Positions 1 to 6,363 of a stretch of DNA of 9,887 bases are shown one piece after another. Each line of letters opens with the position of its first letter. Within the stretch, counting starts at the first letter, position 1. Made by a program: the position numbers and the translations under genes. Source of the stretch: an uncultured Clostridia bacterium (GTDB taxonomy: Bacteria; Bacillota; Clostridia; Christensenellales; Borkfalkiaceae); contig CAJOMT010000064.1 in the NCBI GenBank assembly GCA_905235815.1, positions 1 to 9,887 on the forward strand, read 5' to 3'. The notes beneath the pieces were generated by a model, which had not been told where the DNA came from, did not search any database, and worked only from the letters and a program-made list of their open reading frames with translations.

Positions 1-16
1 AAATTACCGAGCCGTA

Positions 17-304
17 TTATATCGCTTCCAAAGCTGCGGCGCAACCTGCACCGCCTCCGCCTATTATAAGCGTATCGACAAAGTGATCGGGGCATAACTC
101 GTACAATTTGTTTTCATAAGTCAAACTTTTACCGCTAAGCAAATCTGCAAGGTTTTTAGGAACTTTAATTCCCTTGTTTACGCCGAACGCAATCTCGCCG
201 TAATCCGATAAAGAAAAATCCGGATGAAATTTCTCGGCGAGTTCTTTCTTTTCCTTAGCCGTCAATACTTTTTCATCCGTTTTAATATTCAAAGTTCTAT
301 TCAA
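17..304 (-). CDS. N-terminal piece of a fumarate reductase/succinate dehydrogenase flavoprotein, cut by an in-frame stop
   Basis: The 95 residues match the start of the FAD-binding subunit of clostridial fumarate reductase/succinate dehydrogenase-type enzymes: a charged N-terminal helix with KFHPDF, a G-x-NKG-x-K-VP-x-x-LADLL segment, then the Rossmann dinucleotide-binding strand DTLIIGGGGAGCAAALEA at about 77-94. Full-length relatives are several hundred residues long. Here TAA at 17-19 ends the frame straight after the glycine motif, yet the 15 bases beyond it still read Y-G-S-V-I in the same frame, which fits the next beta strand. The listed start is a TTG with no clear ribosome binding site. 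A good AAAGGGG lies at 342-348, 7 bases before an in-frame ATT at 332-334, which would add 10 residues. The gene follows the iron-sulfur subunit in the same operon, as expected for its partner. It is probably a decayed or mis-sequenced gene; a real truncated product could not carry out catalysis. Confidence 0.75.
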   Translation of the reverse strand: MNRTLNIKTDEKVLTAKEKKELAEKFHPDFSLSDYGEIAFGVNKGIKVPKNLADLLSGKSLTYENKLYELCPDHFVDTLIIGGGGAGCAAALEAI

Positions 305-392
305 TTTTACACAATTCGGAACTTCGTAAAAAATGGTAAAACCCCTTTGTTTTTCTGTCGTTTTTCAATGTTTTATGTGTAACATAAAGTTA

Positions 393-923
393 TTATTTCT
401 CGTATAATGCGCTTAATCTTCTTGCAAGTAGCCCTACTTCCGCATGGTTGATTTTTGCAGGACAAGCGTAGGAGCAAGCACCGCAAGATATACAAGAAAA
501 ACTTAAGTCAGAAACTTTTTTTAAGTCTCCGTACTTTGCGTTTTCAATCATCAATCTGACGTCTATGCCTTGAGTGCAATACTTCGTGCACATACCGCAA
601 CATACGCAGTTATAAATTTCCGGATACAATTCGGAAATCATTCCGTTATTAAATTCATACTCTTTCAAATTGTATTTTACGGGAAATACTTTCGCCTTTG
701 GAAAGGATACGATCATACCGTCTTGCGCAATGGTTCTACATGCAAGCATAGGTTTAACTTCTCCGCTATAACGAATCATACAAGTGCAAGCGCCGCATAC
801 TCCGCCTTTGCAGCCAACGTGCCCGACGACATTTAAGCCGTTATTTATCATAGCGTCTAATATTGTAACGCCTTGTTCGGCTTTAATTTTTTCACCGCTT
901 ACGGTAAACTCGATCTCACTCAT
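393..923 (-). CDS. Fumarate reductase/succinate dehydrogenase-type iron-sulfur subunit
   Basis: This 176-residue protein should carry electrons to or from the flavoprotein encoded just downstream. Residues 1-75 form a plant-type [2Fe-2S] ferredoxin domain with ligands C38, C43, C46 and C62. Residues 100-165 form a helical ferredoxin domain with two C-x2-C-x2-C-x3-C sets, C106/C109/C112/C116 and C144/C147/C150/C154. The second is followed by the usual proline; the first has threonine there. C48 and C108 are extra cysteines. It is shorter than typical SdhB/FrdB proteins (about 230-250 residues), and the second set is a regular [4Fe-4S] pattern. No membrane anchor subunit is visible. The ATG at 921-923 overlaps the previous gene's TGA by 8 bases (ATGAGTGA), suggesting translational coupling. 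I infer fumarate reduction in an anaerobe, but direction and electron partner cannot be read from sequence. Confidence 0.85.
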   Translation of the reverse strand: MSEIEFTVSGEKIKAEQGVTILDAMINNGLNVVGHVGCKGGVCGACTCMIRYSGEVKPMLACRTIAQDGMIVSFPKAKVFPVKYNLKEYEFNNGMISELYPEIYNCVCCGMCTKYCTQGIDVRLMIENAKYGDLKKVSDLSFSCISCGACSYACPAKINHAEVGLLARRLSALYEK

Positions 924-1902
924 AACTTTCCGAAGGTATATTCTCTGAAAGATATTTATTATTGTAAATAAATTCGTTTATTTCATCGTTATTTAACGAT
1001 ATCGTGTAATCTATAAGTTTAGTTACGTCTCTGTTTATACCAACGATCGGATCATTATCTACAAACCTAAGATAAACCTTATACATATAATCGTATATGC
1101 GCTTACTGCAATCGGGAGGCAAATCTACGCCGTCCAAAACGTCATATAAGTCGAGAATGGCGTTAAAGGCGCTTACTGCCTCGCGTGAAGTATACCATAT
1201 ACGAAAAATCAAATATCCGCCTATTATCAGCGCCAAACCTATGAATACCACCCAAACATGACTTCCCAATATGGCAAACGGAATGGAAATAACGATACCG
1301 ACTGCCATAAATATCGGAAATAAAATCAAAAGGATTTTATTTCTCTTTTCTTTAGCCATATATTCGGGTATAAGGCTCTTGAAAGATTTTTCGACTCTGT
1401 CCTTTTTTAATTCGACTTCTTCTTCGGTAAATTGTTCGAGTTCTTCCTTTGAAAGTTTAGTCTTATCATAATAATTTCTGTACGTAGCGGCTATATCTTT
1501 TTTACCGTCCGAATCGGCAACGCTTATCGCCTTTTCTATATATTGTTTATGCGTTTCATCGGTCAAGTCGGTATAGTTTTTGGTGCATACAGCCACCATT
1601 GCCATATACACCCTATAATCCGTGTCTGTTATATTTAAAGCCTCGTCGATTTTCAACTTTGCCGCATCATAGTTGCCATCGGCAATAAAATCTTTTATTT
1701 GGTCGAGCAAAAAATTGACCCGATGATAATCCTCGCCGTAAGCAAATTTCTTTTCTGTGGAATTTTCACTGAAAGATTCATAGTATTTTACGGCTTGCAT
1801 TGCCGATACGGTTTGTCCGCACTTAGGACAAACCGCATCTTTTATATCGCTTTCGACAGAAAACTCATTACCGCAAAGCGGACATTTTGCATTGTATTCC
1901 AT
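916..1902 (-). CDS. Zinc-ribbon protein with two transmembrane helices, function unknown
   Basis: I do not recognise a named family. The 328-residue protein opens with a zinc ribbon, CPLCG at 7-11 and CPKCG at 25-29, giving four cysteine ligands. Residues 58-150 look like TPR-style helical hairpins (NYDAAKLKIDEAL and similar). A charged Glu/Lys-rich helix at 152-188 leads into two hydrophobic helices at about 190-212 and 216-234, and a cytoplasmic-looking helical tail follows. The layout suggests an inner-membrane protein with a soluble zinc-binding head; its role is unknown. The frame is open for 22 codons further upstream, but that stretch overlaps the previous gene in another frame. I chose the ATG at 1900-1902, which has AGGGA 5 bases before it and starts 1 base after the previous gene's stop. 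The tight spacing on both sides places it in the guaA operon. Confidence 0.8.
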   Translation of the reverse strand: MEYNAKCPLCGNEFSVESDIKDAVCPKCGQTVSAMQAVKYYESFSENSTEKKFAYGEDYHRVNFLLDQIKDFIADGNYDAAKLKIDEALNITDTDYRVYMAMVAVCTKNYTDLTDETHKQYIEKAISVADSDGKKDIAATYRNYYDKTKLSKEELEQFTEEEVELKKDRVEKSFKSLIPEYMAKEKRNKILLILFPIFMAVGIVISIPFAILGSHVWVVFIGLALIIGGYLIFRIWYTSREAVSAFNAILDLYDVLDGVDLPPDCSKRIYDYMYKVYLRFVDNDPIVGINRDVTKLIDYTISLNNDEINEFIYNNKYLSENIPSESYE

Positions 1903-1903
1903 T

Positions 1904-2188
1904 TTATCCCTGCATACCCATAGCCTGACGGACCATATTTTCAATGACGATATCGTGAATATCGCCAAGGCTCGAACAATATTCGAGAACTTTCCAAGGC
2001 TCGTTTGTATGATAATGTATTTTTACCAATTCCGAATAGCCAACCACAAGCAAGCAATCCCCCACGAAATTCTTATTTATGTATTCTATAATTTTCTCCG
2101 TGTCAAGATCCTCGCCTTCGATTAAAAGTTGAGTATCAAAAGTATAATTTATCTCCTCGTCATCATCTATTTCATTTATATCAGTCAT
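1904..2188 (-). CDS. Free-standing FakA (YloV)-type middle domain protein
   Basis: The 94-residue product resembles one internal stretch of FakA/YloV, the fatty acid kinase of Firmicutes, and little else. Shared features in order are an acidic lead, a YTFDTQLLIEGE strand (usually a YCTEF-like strand), a charged helix at 30-40, GDCLLVVG at 43-50, LVKIHYHTNEP at 54-64, VLEYCSSLG at 67-75 and a final IENM at 82-85. In full-length FakA (about 550 residues) this block follows the N-terminal DhaL kinase domain and precedes the FakB-interacting part; both are absent here. The HxH of the HYHTN motif is kept, while the cysteine of YCTEF is replaced. The ATG at 2186-2188 has GGAGG 6 bases upstream, overlapping the end of the acetyltransferase gene, so a longer upstream start is unlikely. 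It cannot be a kinase by itself; a regulatory or lipid-binding role is speculation. Confidence 0.7.
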   Translation of the reverse strand: MTDINEIDDDEEINYTFDTQLLIEGEDLDTEKIIEYINKNFVGDCLLVVGYSELVKIHYHTNEPWKVLEYCSSLGDIHDIVIENMVRQAMGMQG

Positions 2189-2189
2189 A

Positions 2190-2705
2190 TTATCCTCCGA
2201 TCTTTTTGCTATATATTTCAATTCTGCGTTTAATCCCGTCTTTTTCATAAATTTTTTCTTCAACGCCTACAAAATCAAAGCCAAAAGATTGAACTAATCT
2301 TTTTGACGGAATATTCTCCTCATCCGTCCTATATATAAATTTTTTGCCGCCAATTTTCAAGCAATGCTCGATTAGCATATTTAGAACTTGTTTGCCATAG
2401 CCTTTCCCGGCGAATTTTTCGCCTATGGCGATTCCGCACTCGCAATATACGCCTTCTTCCATTTCGTCATAACCCGTAAAGCCGATAGCCTCGCCCGTTG
2501 AATTCAGATAGACAAAAAATGCGTCATGAGACTTTTGGAACTCCAAAGTTCTCTCCATTCTGCTCTTTGCGTCCGCCTCGTTATTCGTCGGCGACCACAT
2601 CATATATTTTGCAGTCTTTTCGCTCGACCAAACGTTTTCGTATATCGATTTCCAATCCGAAAAAACCGCTTTTTTTATAGTTAAATCCTTACTTTTTAAC
2701 TCCAT
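2190..2705 (-). CDS. GNAT-family N-acetyltransferase (RimJ/RimL-like)
   Basis: This 171-residue protein has the GNAT fold: strand 1 LTIKKAVFSDW near the start, an N-terminal helix pair, central strands FFVYLNSTGEAIGFTGYDEM (63-82), and the acetyl-CoA-binding motif A with GIAIGEKFAGKGYGKQVLNML at about 91-111, containing the Q/R-x-x-G-x-G/A-like AGKGYG loop. The segment YRTDEENIPSKRLVQSFGF (125-143) is the usual motif B with the conserved N-x-x-S-x-x-L-x-x-x-x-GF pattern. It most resembles the RimJ/RimL-type branch that acetylates N-termini or small amines, but the substrate cannot be assigned. The ATG at 2703-2705 starts 1 base after the guaA stop codon; an alternative TTG five codons upstream lies inside guaA and is less likely. 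The upstream GGGAA is a weak ribosome binding site, so coupling to guaA translation is probable. Confidence 0.85.
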   Translation of the reverse strand: MELKSKDLTIKKAVFSDWKSIYENVWSSEKTAKYMMWSPTNNEADAKSRMERTLEFQKSHDAFFVYLNSTGEAIGFTGYDEMEEGVYCECGIAIGEKFAGKGYGKQVLNMLIEHCLKIGGKKFIYRTDEENIPSKRLVQSFGFDFVGVEEKIYEKDGIKRRIEIYSKKIGG

Positions 2706-2706
2706 T

Positions 2707-4239
2707 TTATTCCCATTCAATGGTTGCCGGAGGTTTAGACGTTATATCGTAAACTACCCTGTTTACGTTTTTAACTTCGTTTACAATTCTATTGGATATT
2801 TTTTCCAAAACGTCGTAAGGTATTCTCGCCCAGTCCGCCGTCATTCCGTCTACGCTGGTTACCGCACGCAATGCAAGCATATACGAATACGTTCTGCTGT
2901 CGCCCATAACGCCGACAGAACGGCAGTTGGAAAGTACGGCAAAATACTGCCATATCTCTCTGTTTAAGCCCGCTTTCGCTATTTCCTCTCTGTATATATA
3001 ATCGGCGTCTTGCAAGATTTCTATCTTATCTTTCGTAATTTCGCCTATTATTCTTATCGCAAGTCCGGGGCCGGGGAACGGTTGACGCATCACTATTTCT
3101 TCGGGGAGTCCGAGTTCAAATCCAAGCCTTCTGACTTCGTCCTTAAACAAGTCGCGCAAAGGTTCGATTATTTCATCGAAATCTACCACCGAAGGAAGCC
3201 CTCCGACGTTATGGTGCGATTTGATAACCGCACTCTTTCCTTTTCCGCTTTCTATTACGTCGGGATATATAGTCCCTTGAACGAGATAATCTACTTTCCC
3301 GATTTTCTTTCCCTCGTCCTCGAATACTTTTATAAATTCTTCACCTATAATCTTTCGCTTTGTTTCGGGATCGCTAACTTCCGACAGTCTGTTTAAAAAT
3401 CTATCCGCTGCGTCCACTTTGATAAGATTCATTCCCCTATCGATTTTGAACGTCTTGTAAACTTCATCCGCCTCGTTTTTCCTTAAAAGTCCGTGGTCGA
3501 CGAAAATACAAGTAAGATTATCTCCAACCGCCCTATGCACAAGCGTTGCCGCAACCGCACTGTCTACGCCGCCGCTCATAGCGCATAAAACTTTTTTGTC
3601 GCCGACTTTGCTCCTTATCTTTTCGACTTGCTCTTTAACAAAATCCGCCATAGTCCAGTCGCCGGATAATTTGCAAACTTTATACAAGAAATTCCTCAAA
3701 ATTTCGGTGCCTTGACGGGTGTGCATAACTTCCGGATGGAATTGTACGCCGTAAAAGCCCTTTTCTTTGTTACCTATCGCCGCAACGGGACAAGTTTTGG
3801 TATGAGCGATAATCTCAAAGCCGTCCGGTGCCTTCGAAATATAGTCCGTATGACTCATCCAACATACGTTTTCGCTGTCTATTCCGTCGAACAATTCGCT
3901 GCCCGTATACGTTATTTCGCTTTTGCCGTATTCTCTGAGCGGCGCATGCTCTACCTTGCCGCCGAGCGTATACGCCATTAGCTGTGCGCCGTAGCAAATT
4001 CCGAGTATCGGAACGCCAAGCTCGAAAATTTCTTTTGAAACGTGCGGCGCATTCTCGTCGTAAACGCTATTCGGCCCACCGGTAAAAATTATGCCTTTCG
4101 GGTTCATAGCCTTTATTTTTTCTAAATCGGTATCGCAAGGAATGAGTTCGCAATAAACGTCCTGCTCTCTGACTCTTCTCGCAATAAGTTGATTGTACTG
4201 TCCGCCGTAATCTAATACTATTACTCTTTCGTGTTGCAT
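2707..4239 (-). CDS. guaA: GMP synthase (glutamine-hydrolysing)
   Basis: The enzyme converts XMP to GMP using ATP and glutamine, the last step of guanine nucleotide synthesis in the cytosol. The 510 residues are the normal length and contain all parts. The class I glutamine amidotransferase domain spans 5-190, with oxyanion loop GGPNSVYDENAP (54-65), nucleophile C82 in GICYGAQ, and H168/E170 in GVQFHPEV. The ATP pyrophosphatase domain has the P-loop SGGVDS at 222-227 followed by the VDHGLLRKNE motif. The C-terminal dimerisation domain has QPFPGPGLAIRIIGE (386-400) and ends in the hallmark KPPATIEWE. No key residue is missing. The ATG at 4237-4239 has GAGGA 5 bases upstream; the TTG four codons earlier overlaps that ribosome binding site and is rejected. 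It is the second gene of its operon, 20 bases after the membrane protein gene. No guanine or PRPP-type riboswitch is apparent. Confidence 0.98.
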   Translation of the reverse strand: MQHERVIVLDYGGQYNQLIARRVREQDVYCELIPCDTDLEKIKAMNPKGIIFTGGPNSVYDENAPHVSKEIFELGVPILGICYGAQLMAYTLGGKVEHAPLREYGKSEITYTGSELFDGIDSENVCWMSHTDYISKAPDGFEIIAHTKTCPVAAIGNKEKGFYGVQFHPEVMHTRQGTEILRNFLYKVCKLSGDWTMADFVKEQVEKIRSKVGDKKVLCAMSGGVDSAVAATLVHRAVGDNLTCIFVDHGLLRKNEADEVYKTFKIDRGMNLIKVDAADRFLNRLSEVSDPETKRKIIGEEFIKVFEDEGKKIGKVDYLVQGTIYPDVIESGKGKSAVIKSHHNVGGLPSVVDFDEIIEPLRDLFKDEVRRLGFELGLPEEIVMRQPFPGPGLAIRIIGEITKDKIEILQDADYIYREEIAKAGLNREIWQYFAVLSNCRSVGVMGDSRTYSYMLALRAVTSVDGMTADWARIPYDVLEKISNRIVNEVKNVNRVVYDITSKPPATIEWE

Positions 4240-4259
4240 ATTATTCCTCAATTTATATC

Positions 4260-4847
4260 CTATTTATTAAGAAGCATAATATCTTCATCTAACGTGCCCG
4301 ACACGTCATCGATATTATGTTCTTTTAACTCATACGCTCTTACGATCTCTCCCGAGAACTCGTCGTCATTATTTATAACCGCAATCATTATAGCCGTGCC
4401 GAGCGGAGAATTTCTCGTATATTCATAAGTAAAACTCACGGCAATATCGGCGGCGGTTTTTATTTCGCCTTTATCATAAAGCGCCCCTATAACTATATGA
4501 CAATAATAATTATATGAAGATAGCGAAAGATTGGAATTTTTGTCATATTCTGCGCAGTAATCGTTAAATTTATCCGAAGATATGAACTTAACTCCGTATA
4601 CGCAAAGCACGTCATCGTCATCAGCAATATCGGCAGTATTTACGAGATCTGCTAAAACGGAAAAATCTTTATTCCTTTCGTATGCGCTTTTATAATATCT
4701 TATTGCTGCGTTATTTAAGCCTAGAGATTTCGACCACTTTGCCATAGTTACGGGCGAAGCGAGCGACGTAATTCCAAATATTAAAACAAACGCCGTAACT
4801 ATTGCCGCAAGACAAATAAGAGCGGATCTGATGATCGTTTTACGCAA
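4260..4847 (-). CDS. Small membrane-anchored protein with TPR-like helices, function unknown
   Basis: I do not recognise this 195-residue protein. Residues 7-30 form one strong hydrophobic helix after a short basic start (MRKTIIR), a signal anchor that would put the rest outside the membrane. No lipobox is present. From residue 35 on it is helical, with pairs such as LGLNNAAIRYYKSAYERN (42-59) and YNYYCHIVIGALYDKGEIKTA (112-132) that look like degenerate TPR units. The start is a TTG at 4845-4847, supported by a perfect GGAGG 7 bases upstream (4855-4859) and by the absence of a better-placed ATG. It is the first gene of the guaA operon, about 30 bases downstream of the promoter at 4877-4905. 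Its position before a purine gene gives no obvious functional clue. Confidence 0.75.
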   Translation of the reverse strand: MRKTIIRSALICLAAIVTAFVLIFGITSLASPVTMAKWSKSLGLNNAAIRYYKSAYERNKDFSVLADLVNTADIADDDDVLCVYGVKFISSDKFNDYCAEYDKNSNLSLSSYNYYCHIVIGALYDKGEIKTAADIAVSFTYEYTRNSPLGTAIMIAVINNDDEFSGEIVRAYELKEHNIDDVSGTLDEDIMLLNK

Positions 4848-4876
4848 AATTTTTCCTCCGTAAAAAAGATATTTTT

Positions 4877-4905
4877 ATTTTAGCACAAGTAAAATAAAAA
4901 ATCAA
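4877..4905 (-). promoter_or_regulatory. Sigma-A-type promoter of the guaA operon
   Basis: On the minus strand, TTGATT (4900-4905) is separated by exactly 17 bases from TAAAAT (4877-4882), and TGC directly before the -10 gives an extended -10. Transcription would start near 4870, leaving a leader of only about 23 bases before the TTG start, too short for a riboswitch or attenuator. Confidence 0.7.
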
Positions 4906-4916
4906 CTTTTTTATAT

Positions 4917-4931
4917 TTATAATCATCATTT
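4917..4931 (+). promoter_or_regulatory. -10 element of the lipoprotein/rubrerythrin promoter with a possible PerR-like operator
   Basis: A perfect TATAAT lies at 4918-4923, about 50 bases before the lipoprotein start; no good -35 is visible at the right distance, though the upstream DNA is very A/T-rich. The 15 bases 4917-4931 read TTATAATCATCATTT and agree at 11 of 14 specified positions with the PerR box TTATAATNATTATAA. Much of that match comes from the -10 itself, so the operator reading is tentative. Rubrerythrin genes are known PerR targets in clostridia, which is why it is noted. Confidence 0.35.
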
Positions 4932-4971
4932 AACCTGCCAAAGAATAAATTTTTATATGCGAGGTGACATT

Positions 4972-5628
4972 ATGAAAAAATTTATAGTGCTTTTGGCGGC
5001 AATATTTATGCTGACTACGGTTTGCGCATGCTCCGAAAACGATAAAACCTTTGAAAGAATAAGTCAGCTAAGAGAAGATATCTTTTACTACGGCGACGAA
5101 GAATTTACTCTGTACGCCTATCCGGAACTGAGAGAAAACCCGTTTGTAGAGGACGGATATGCCGGCAAGACCGATAACTATATTATATTTAAACTTACGA
5201 CGGCGGGAAATAAAGAACCGATAGAAAGTCCGACGGTCTATTTTGAATTGAACGACAAAATCTATACTAAGCAGTTCGACTTTTTGCCGCTTGCAGTGAA
5301 TCTTTATTGTCAAGTTGACGTTGACGAGTTGCCCGTCGGCAATTTTTCGGTAACGATTAAATTTAACGGGATCGAAAAGGATATAAATTTCGAATCTCTG
5401 AAAAAAAATTCAACTTTTTCGTATAAAGATATTATAAATCTCGCAAAACAATGCAATAATATAACCGTAAAAGATTTTTTTGAAAATCCCGACAATTACG
5501 AATTGCGGCTAAGGCTAATAGAAAATTCGGGATTCAATTATTGGTACGTAGGCATATCGGGTGAAAATTCCGTCGCTCTTTTATACGACGGCGAGACGGG
5601 AGAACTGATTGCTGTAAAAGATAATTAA
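4972..5628 (+). CDS. Putative lipoprotein, function unknown
   Basis: The 218-residue product has a classic lipoprotein signal: basic MKK, a hydrophobic core to residue 16, and the lipobox V17-C18-A19-C20, with C20 as the predicted lipidated residue. The mature part, anchored outside the membrane, begins with a short charged linker. Residues 60-135 look like an immunoglobulin-type beta sandwich (alternating strands such as NYIIFKLTTAGN, TVYFELNDKIYTKQF and NFSVTIKFNGIEKDINF). A C-terminal alpha/beta part (145-218) ends in WYVGISGENSVALLYDGETGELIAVKDN-like strands resembling a small PepSY-style fold, which is only a visual impression. I chose the ATG at 4972-4974 because GAGGTG sits 5 bases upstream; the ATG five codons earlier would overlap that site. 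It is divergent from the guaA operon and 54 bases upstream of rubrerythrin. The substrate or partner is unknown. Confidence 0.8.
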   Translation: MKKFIVLLAAIFMLTTVCACSENDKTFERISQLREDIFYYGDEEFTLYAYPELRENPFVEDGYAGKTDNYIIFKLTTAGNKEPIESPTVYFELNDKIYTKQFDFLPLAVNLYCQVDVDELPVGNFSVTIKFNGIEKDINFESLKKNSTFSYKDIINLAKQCNNITVKDFFENPDNYELRLRLIENSGFNYWYVGISGENSVALLYDGETGELIAVKDN

Positions 5629-5633
5629 AATTT

Positions 5634-5663
5634 TTGAATAATTTTGACGAAACGTGCCATACT
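5634..5663 (+). promoter_or_regulatory. Possible promoter before rubrerythrin
   Basis: TTGAAT (5634-5639), an 18-base spacer and CATACT (5658-5663) preceded by TGC form a weak extended -10 promoter, which would start transcription near 5670 just ahead of the GGAGG. No terminator separates the lipoprotein from rubrerythrin, so read-through from upstream is equally possible. Confidence 0.3.
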
Positions 5664-5682
5664 TTTACCAGAAGGAGGGAAA

Positions 5683-6261
5683 ATGGAGTTCAATCAGACG
5701 AAAACTTTTAAAAATCTCGCAGCAAGTTTTGCAAGCGAATGTCAAGCGGGAATGCGCTATCAAATGATTGCGCAATTAGCTTTAACCCAAGGTTATCAAA
5801 CGCTTAATACGCAAATTAAACTTATTTCAAAGAACGAAACGGCTCACGCCACTCGTTTTTTCGATTTGTTTACCGCGCATAACGGCAATATGAAGAGCGT
5901 ACCTGTAAACGCCGGATACCCTTTTGAGTCCGGAACAATTGAAGAAATGCTCGGATTTGCCGTGGAATCGGAAAGAAACGAAGGGGAACTTATCTACCCT
6001 GAATTTGCTGAAACCGCATTTGAAGAAGGGTTTGAAGATATAGGAACGGCTTTTAAATTGACTGCGGAAGTTGAAAGACATCATAAAGAAATTTTTGAAT
6101 ATTTAAGAGACGCTTTCAAAAATTCATCGCTCTTTAAAAGCAGTAAGCCCGTAACGTACGTATGCAGTAAATGCGGACATAATACGACCGCCAAAGAAGC
6201 GTTCAGAATTTGTCCTTTATGCAAAGCGAGTCAAGGTTTTGTCAACATTGTTCTCCCATAA
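5683..6261 (+). CDS. Rubrerythrin
   Basis: Rubrerythrin is a cytosolic non-haem iron peroxidase that reduces hydrogen peroxide in anaerobes, taking electrons from rubredoxin or NADH:rubredoxin reductase. The 192 residues have the standard size and order. A four-helix ferritin-like domain spans 1-145 with all diiron ligands visible: E19, E52 with H55 (NETAH), E97 and E100 (ESERNE), E131 and H134 (EVERHH). A C-terminal rubredoxin-like domain has C161-x2-C164 and C177-x2-C180. The signature YPEFAETAFEEGF lies at 105-117. The ATG at 5683-5685 has a near-perfect AAGGAGG 6 bases upstream; an in-frame start at 5644 adds residues that rubrerythrins lack. Two small genes follow immediately. Oxidative-stress (PerR-like) control is plausible from family knowledge, but only a weak operator candidate is visible further upstream. 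Confidence 0.95.
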   Translation: MEFNQTKTFKNLAASFASECQAGMRYQMIAQLALTQGYQTLNTQIKLISKNETAHATRFFDLFTAHNGNMKSVPVNAGYPFESGTIEEMLGFAVESERNEGELIYPEFAETAFEEGFEDIGTAFKLTAEVERHHKEIFEYLRDAFKNSSLFKSSKPVTYVCSKCGHNTTAKEAFRICPLCKASQGFVNIVLP

Positions 6262-6267
6262 AAGTTT

Positions 6268-6363
6268 ATGAGAAATACTACTAAGAACTGTAAAAATTCT
6301 GAAAAGACCACGACTAAGTCTTGTGGAAAGACCACGAAAAACTCTACAAAGAACTGTAAATAA
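6268..6363 (+). CDS. 31-residue Lys/Thr/Asn-rich peptide with an 11-residue cysteine repeat
   Basis: The frame begins ATG at 6268-6270 and ends TAA at 6361-6363. The peptide is nearly all K, T, N and S, with cysteines at 8, 19 and 30. The spacing of 11 is a real repeat: positions 4-9, 15-20 and 26-31 read TTKNCK, TTKSCG and STKNCK. It has one acidic residue and a strong positive charge, with no hydrophobic segment or signal peptide. It lies in the same frame as rubrerythrin, two codons after its stop, with no good ribosome binding site of its own, so re-initiation or low-level read-through are possible ways of making it. The next small gene overlaps its stop codon. Function is unknown; metal or nucleic acid binding is speculation. 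Its regular repeat and placement inside a terminated transcript argue against a chance frame. Confidence 0.6.
   Translation: MRNTTKNCKNSEKTTTKSCGKTTKNSTKNCK

Noticed and set aside
17..19. Stop-codon recoding at the flavoprotein TAA
   Set aside because: No stem-loop or known recoding context can be seen in the 16 bases available, and TAA is used as an ordinary stop by most genes in the window.
1903..1968. 22-codon N-terminal extension of the zinc-ribbon protein
   Set aside because: It overlaps the FakA-like gene in another frame, and the ATG at 1900-1902 has its own ribosome binding site directly before the zinc ribbon.
3010..3396. 128-codon open frame on the plus strand opposite guaA
   Set aside because: It lies wholly antisense to the conserved GMP synthase coding sequence, has no ribosome binding site or recognisable domain, and its composition is what the complement of guaA codons gives.
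4848..4876. Possible purine-type riboswitch ahead of the guaA operon
   Set aside because: The leader from the predicted transcription start to the first codon is only about 23 bases and shows no fold of that kind.
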